Source: Tropicimonas sp033101155 (lineage in GTDB: Bacteria > Pseudomonadota > Alphaproteobacteria > Rhodobacterales > Rhodobacteraceae). Taken from it: a stretch of 64,000 nt of DNA. How positions within the stretch are numbered: position 1 is the stretch's first letter; every line of letters starts with the position of its first letter. A program made the position numbers and the translations under genes. Below the pieces are notes generated by a model. That model searched no databases. It was not told where the DNA came from and worked only from the letters and a program-made list of their open reading frames with translations. Where the stretch lies: positions 62,001-126,000 of the forward strand of contig NZ_JAWMPX010000001.1 of NCBI RefSeq assembly GCF_033101155.1, in the 5' to 3' direction. Below, piece after piece: positions 61,928-64,000 of the stretch.

Positions 61928-63994
61928 TCAGCCGGCCGCGTCGGCAAGGATCCGTGCCAACGGTCGGCCCAGCAGGGTCTCGGAGGCGCTGCGGGTGAGG
62001 TGATCGTCGTCGGAATAGATCGGAATGCCCTGCGCATCGGACACACGACAGGTCGCGCCGCAGAGCAGCACACTCAGCGGTGCATGTGTGACCTGATTAT
62101 CCACCTGCGCCAATCGATCGAGCATCCGCTCTGTACGGCCCGCCCGAGCAAGGTAGTCCTGCCAGTTCAGCGGTGCCGGAGGCAACGGCCCCAGGGCCAG
62201 CGCACTTTTTGCCAGCCGCAACGGCACGTTCCAGCCCGGTTCGGGCACCGGTCCGAGGATCAGGACGCGTCGGCTTTCGTCCCGCAAGTCGGCAATTGTC
62301 TCCCCGAGCGCTGTTTCCACAAGGTCCGCATTCCCGAGCGGGGCGGCTCGGGTCCTGTCGGCAAGGCGCGCGAGTCGGACATCCGTCCCGGCTTCTTCTC
62401 CAAACCGCGTTCCCTCGACCGAAAGTGTCCAGCGCCCGGCGAGGATAACCAGCGGCAGGTCGTCCCGGCCTTCCAGGAACGCGAGCACGGCGCGGTTGAG
62501 CGCCGTACATTTCGGATCCTCCGGAACGCGGCGCAACCCCGGAACCGGCAGGCACGCACTCTGTCCGACAAACAGCCCGGACAAACCGGCCCGTCGTGCG
62601 GCGACATCCAGCCCCGGCATGAGCGACAATGCGTGGCTGTCGCCCCAGAGCAGGAAATCGGCCCGCCCCTGTCCGGGTTCGCCAAGGCTGCACAGGCCTG
62701 CGTCCGGCATCCGGTCGAAACAGGCTGCTCGACGCGGGGCCGTGTCGCGCGCCGCTGCGGCGATGGCCCGGACCTCGTCCGGCAGACGCCCCGGCGCGCC
62801 GTCGCTGAGCGCAAAAAGCACGCCAAGCCCGGCCGTCAAACCGAGCGACGCCGCCGAGAACGAGAAGATCACGGGTCGGGACAGCCCGCGCGGCGGACGG
62901 CGCCGAAAAGGCTGTTCGATAAAGCGGTAGGAGCCGCCCGCCAGCAGGAAGGACAGCAGAACTGCAAGAATACCAAGCCAGAGCGGCAAGGTGACGGACC
63001 CGCGCGCACTGCGCAGGAGCGCCATGAGCGGCCAGTGCCAGAGATAGAGCGAATAGGAGACAAGACCGATCCAGACCGGCAGACGTCTGGAAAGCAGGCG
63101 CGTGACCACCGGCGGCACCGGGCTGTTTCCCGCATGGAGGATGGCCACAGCGCCGAGCACTGGCGGCAGGGCGGCAAAGCCCGGAAAGGCGGTTGCGTGA
63201 TCGTAGAAAACGACGGAGGCGATGATCGCGGCCAGACCGGTCAGAGACAGCAGCGTGGCGAGACGAGGCGCCGGACGGGCCCTGGCTGGCAGAAACGCGA
63301 GGAGGGCGCCGATCCCCAGTTCCCAGGCGCGGAAGGGCGACAGGTAAAAGACGCCGTTCGGTGCCTGCGGAAGCATCGCGATCGCCGCAAGAAGCGAGAG
63401 GCCAGAGAGGATGGCAAGGACACCAAAGCTCGCGCGACGCCCCGCAGGATGAAACACCAAAAGGAGCAGCGGGAAGAGCAGGTAGAATTGCTCTTCGACC
63501 GCGAGCGACCAGCTATGCAGCAATGGAACGATCTCAGAGACCGGACCGAAGTAATCCAGGGTCCGGGCGAAGTGGATATTCGAAGCAAAAAAGGTTGTGG
63601 CGACGGCGGATTTGCCAAGCGCATCCATCTCGTCCGGTAATAGCACCAACGTCCCGACAAGGAATGTCGTCACGATAACCGCTGTCAGCGCCGGCAGGAT
63701 TCGCCGTGCGCGGCGTTCGTAGAAACGCAGAAGAGAGAAATCGCCCTGCTCGAGTTCGACCAGCAGGATCGAGGTTATCAGGAAGCTGGAGATGACAAAA
63801 AACACGTCCACGCCAACAAACCCGCCGGAAAACCCGGGAATCTCCGCGTGGTAGAGCACCACGGGCAGGATGGCGACGGCGCGCAAGCCATCGATATCGG
63901 GGCGATAGGATACCAACGTTCTGTCCGGTCTTCTCGAAAGCGCCTTCCTGCAACAAAGGCCGCCGGGTCCGTTCTGCGCCGTCCAAGGTTTCAA
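61928..63994 (-). CDS. acyltransferase-3 / SGNH O-acyltransferase (OafA-like)
   Basis: Up to 688 residues. Acyltransferase-3 membrane domain at about 30-385 (YRPDIDGLRAVAILPVVLYHAEIPGFSGGFVGVDVFFVISSFLI) and a periplasmic SGNH domain at about 440-688 (LLWGDSHALSLMPGL; SDDDHLTRSASE with the Asp-x-x-His dyad). Such proteins O-acetylate surface polysaccharide or peptidoglycan. The start is uncertain: ATG 63994 is near the window edge, and TTG 63916 directly before SYRPDIDGLRA is possible. Consistent with nearby glycan genes. Confidence 0.87.
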   Translation of the reverse strand: MKPWTAQNGPGGLCCRKALSRRPDRTLVSYRPDIDGLRAVAILPVVLYHAEIPGFSGGFVGVDVFFVISSFLITSILLVELEQGDFSLLRFYERRARRILPALTAVIVTTFLVGTLVLLPDEMDALGKSAVATTFFASNIHFARTLDYFGPVSEIVPLLHSWSLAVEEQFYLLFPLLLLVFHPAGRRASFGVLAILSGLSLLAAIAMLPQAPNGVFYLSPFRAWELGIGALLAFLPARARPAPRLATLLSLTGLAAIIASVVFYDHATAFPGFAALPPVLGAVAILHAGNSPVPPVVTRLLSRRLPVWIGLVSYSLYLWHWPLMALLRSARGSVTLPLWLGILAVLLSFLLAGGSYRFIEQPFRRRPPRGLSRPVIFSFSAASLGLTAGLGVLFALSDGAPGRLPDEVRAIAAAARDTAPRRAACFDRMPDAGLCSLGEPGQGRADFLLWGDSHALSLMPGLDVAARRAGLSGLFVGQSACLPVPGLRRVPEDPKCTALNRAVLAFLEGRDDLPLVILAGRWTLSVEGTRFGEEAGTDVRLARLADRTRAAPLGNADLVETALGETIADLRDESRRVLILGPVPEPGWNVPLRLAKSALALGPLPPAPLNWQDYLARAGRTERMLDRLAQVDNQVTHAPLSVLLCGATCRVSDAQGIPIYSDDDHLTRSASETLLGRPLARILADAAG

Positions 63995-64000
63995 CTTGGT

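Noticed and set aside
1..64000. CRISPR arrays, tRNA or rRNA genes, intact insertion sequences
   Set aside because: None were seen by reading: no regularly spaced repeats, no cloverleaf with CCA, no transposase signature.

Overview
The window looks like chromosomal DNA from an alphaproteobacterium, most likely a marine Rhodobacterales (Roseobacter-type) organism. The evidence is high GC, dense operons, a TRAP transporter, many sugar-acid catabolic enzymes with GntR/FCD, LacI and DeoR regulators, a DnaE2 polymerase, and a DgcN/DgcA pair. I see no rRNA, tRNA, CRISPR array or intact insertion sequence. The assignment is from gene content and style, not from a search.

Bases 1-34,600 form a large sugar-acid and four-carbon-sugar catabolic region. 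It begins with the first codons of an IlvD/Edd-type dehydratase, a gluconate-5-dehydrogenase-like SDR and a GntR regulator. The tetronate route follows (ltnD, otnK, otnC, otnI: 2-oxo-tetronate to DHAP), divergent from a LacI regulator with two operators exactly 33 bp apart. Next are an alpha-ketoglutarate semialdehyde dehydrogenase, a second GntR regulator, and a transketolase-hyi-garR-AroE-like operon with an RpiB-type isomerase behind it. Then come an azlC-azlD-RraA-like operon, an SDR, a DMT exporter, a dctPQM TRAP transporter, a D-erythronate dehydrogenase (denD) with a TIM-barrel isomerase, and a third GntR regulator. A DhaK-type kinase, DeoR regulator and TIM-like isomerase fit an L-erythrulose to D-erythrose-4-phosphate route completed by the RpiB protein. 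A LysE-DapA-XylX-AEC operon supplies the last steps of a non-phosphorylating pentonate pathway that would feed the semialdehyde dehydrogenase. A GTATAC-centred operator recurs in five promoter regions and may tie many of these units into one regulon.

Bases 33,700-37,850 carry a 2-hydroxyacid dehydrogenase and a dgcN-dgcA-dat operon for D-glutamate/D-amino acid use. An SGNH esterase with a fibronectin-type domain and an orphan dnaE2 follow.

Bases 42,940-52,010 are the most unusual part: a tightly coupled minus-strand cluster of a Ser/Thr kinase with a long coiled coil, an FHA protein, a PP2C phosphatase, a dynamin-like protein whose P-loop has been lost, two dynamin-like GTPases with intact P-loops, a roadblock-like small protein and an unrecognised protein. 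No type VI secretion genes accompany it. I read it as a candidate phospho-regulated membrane-remodelling system.

Bases 52,390-64,000 are cell-surface and housekeeping genes: two GT2 glycosyltransferases, an MsbA-like ABC exporter, rfbC-rfbB-rfbD (no rfbA in the window), a TauE/SafE permease, an AEC permease, lipB and an acyltransferase-3/SGNH O-acyltransferase.
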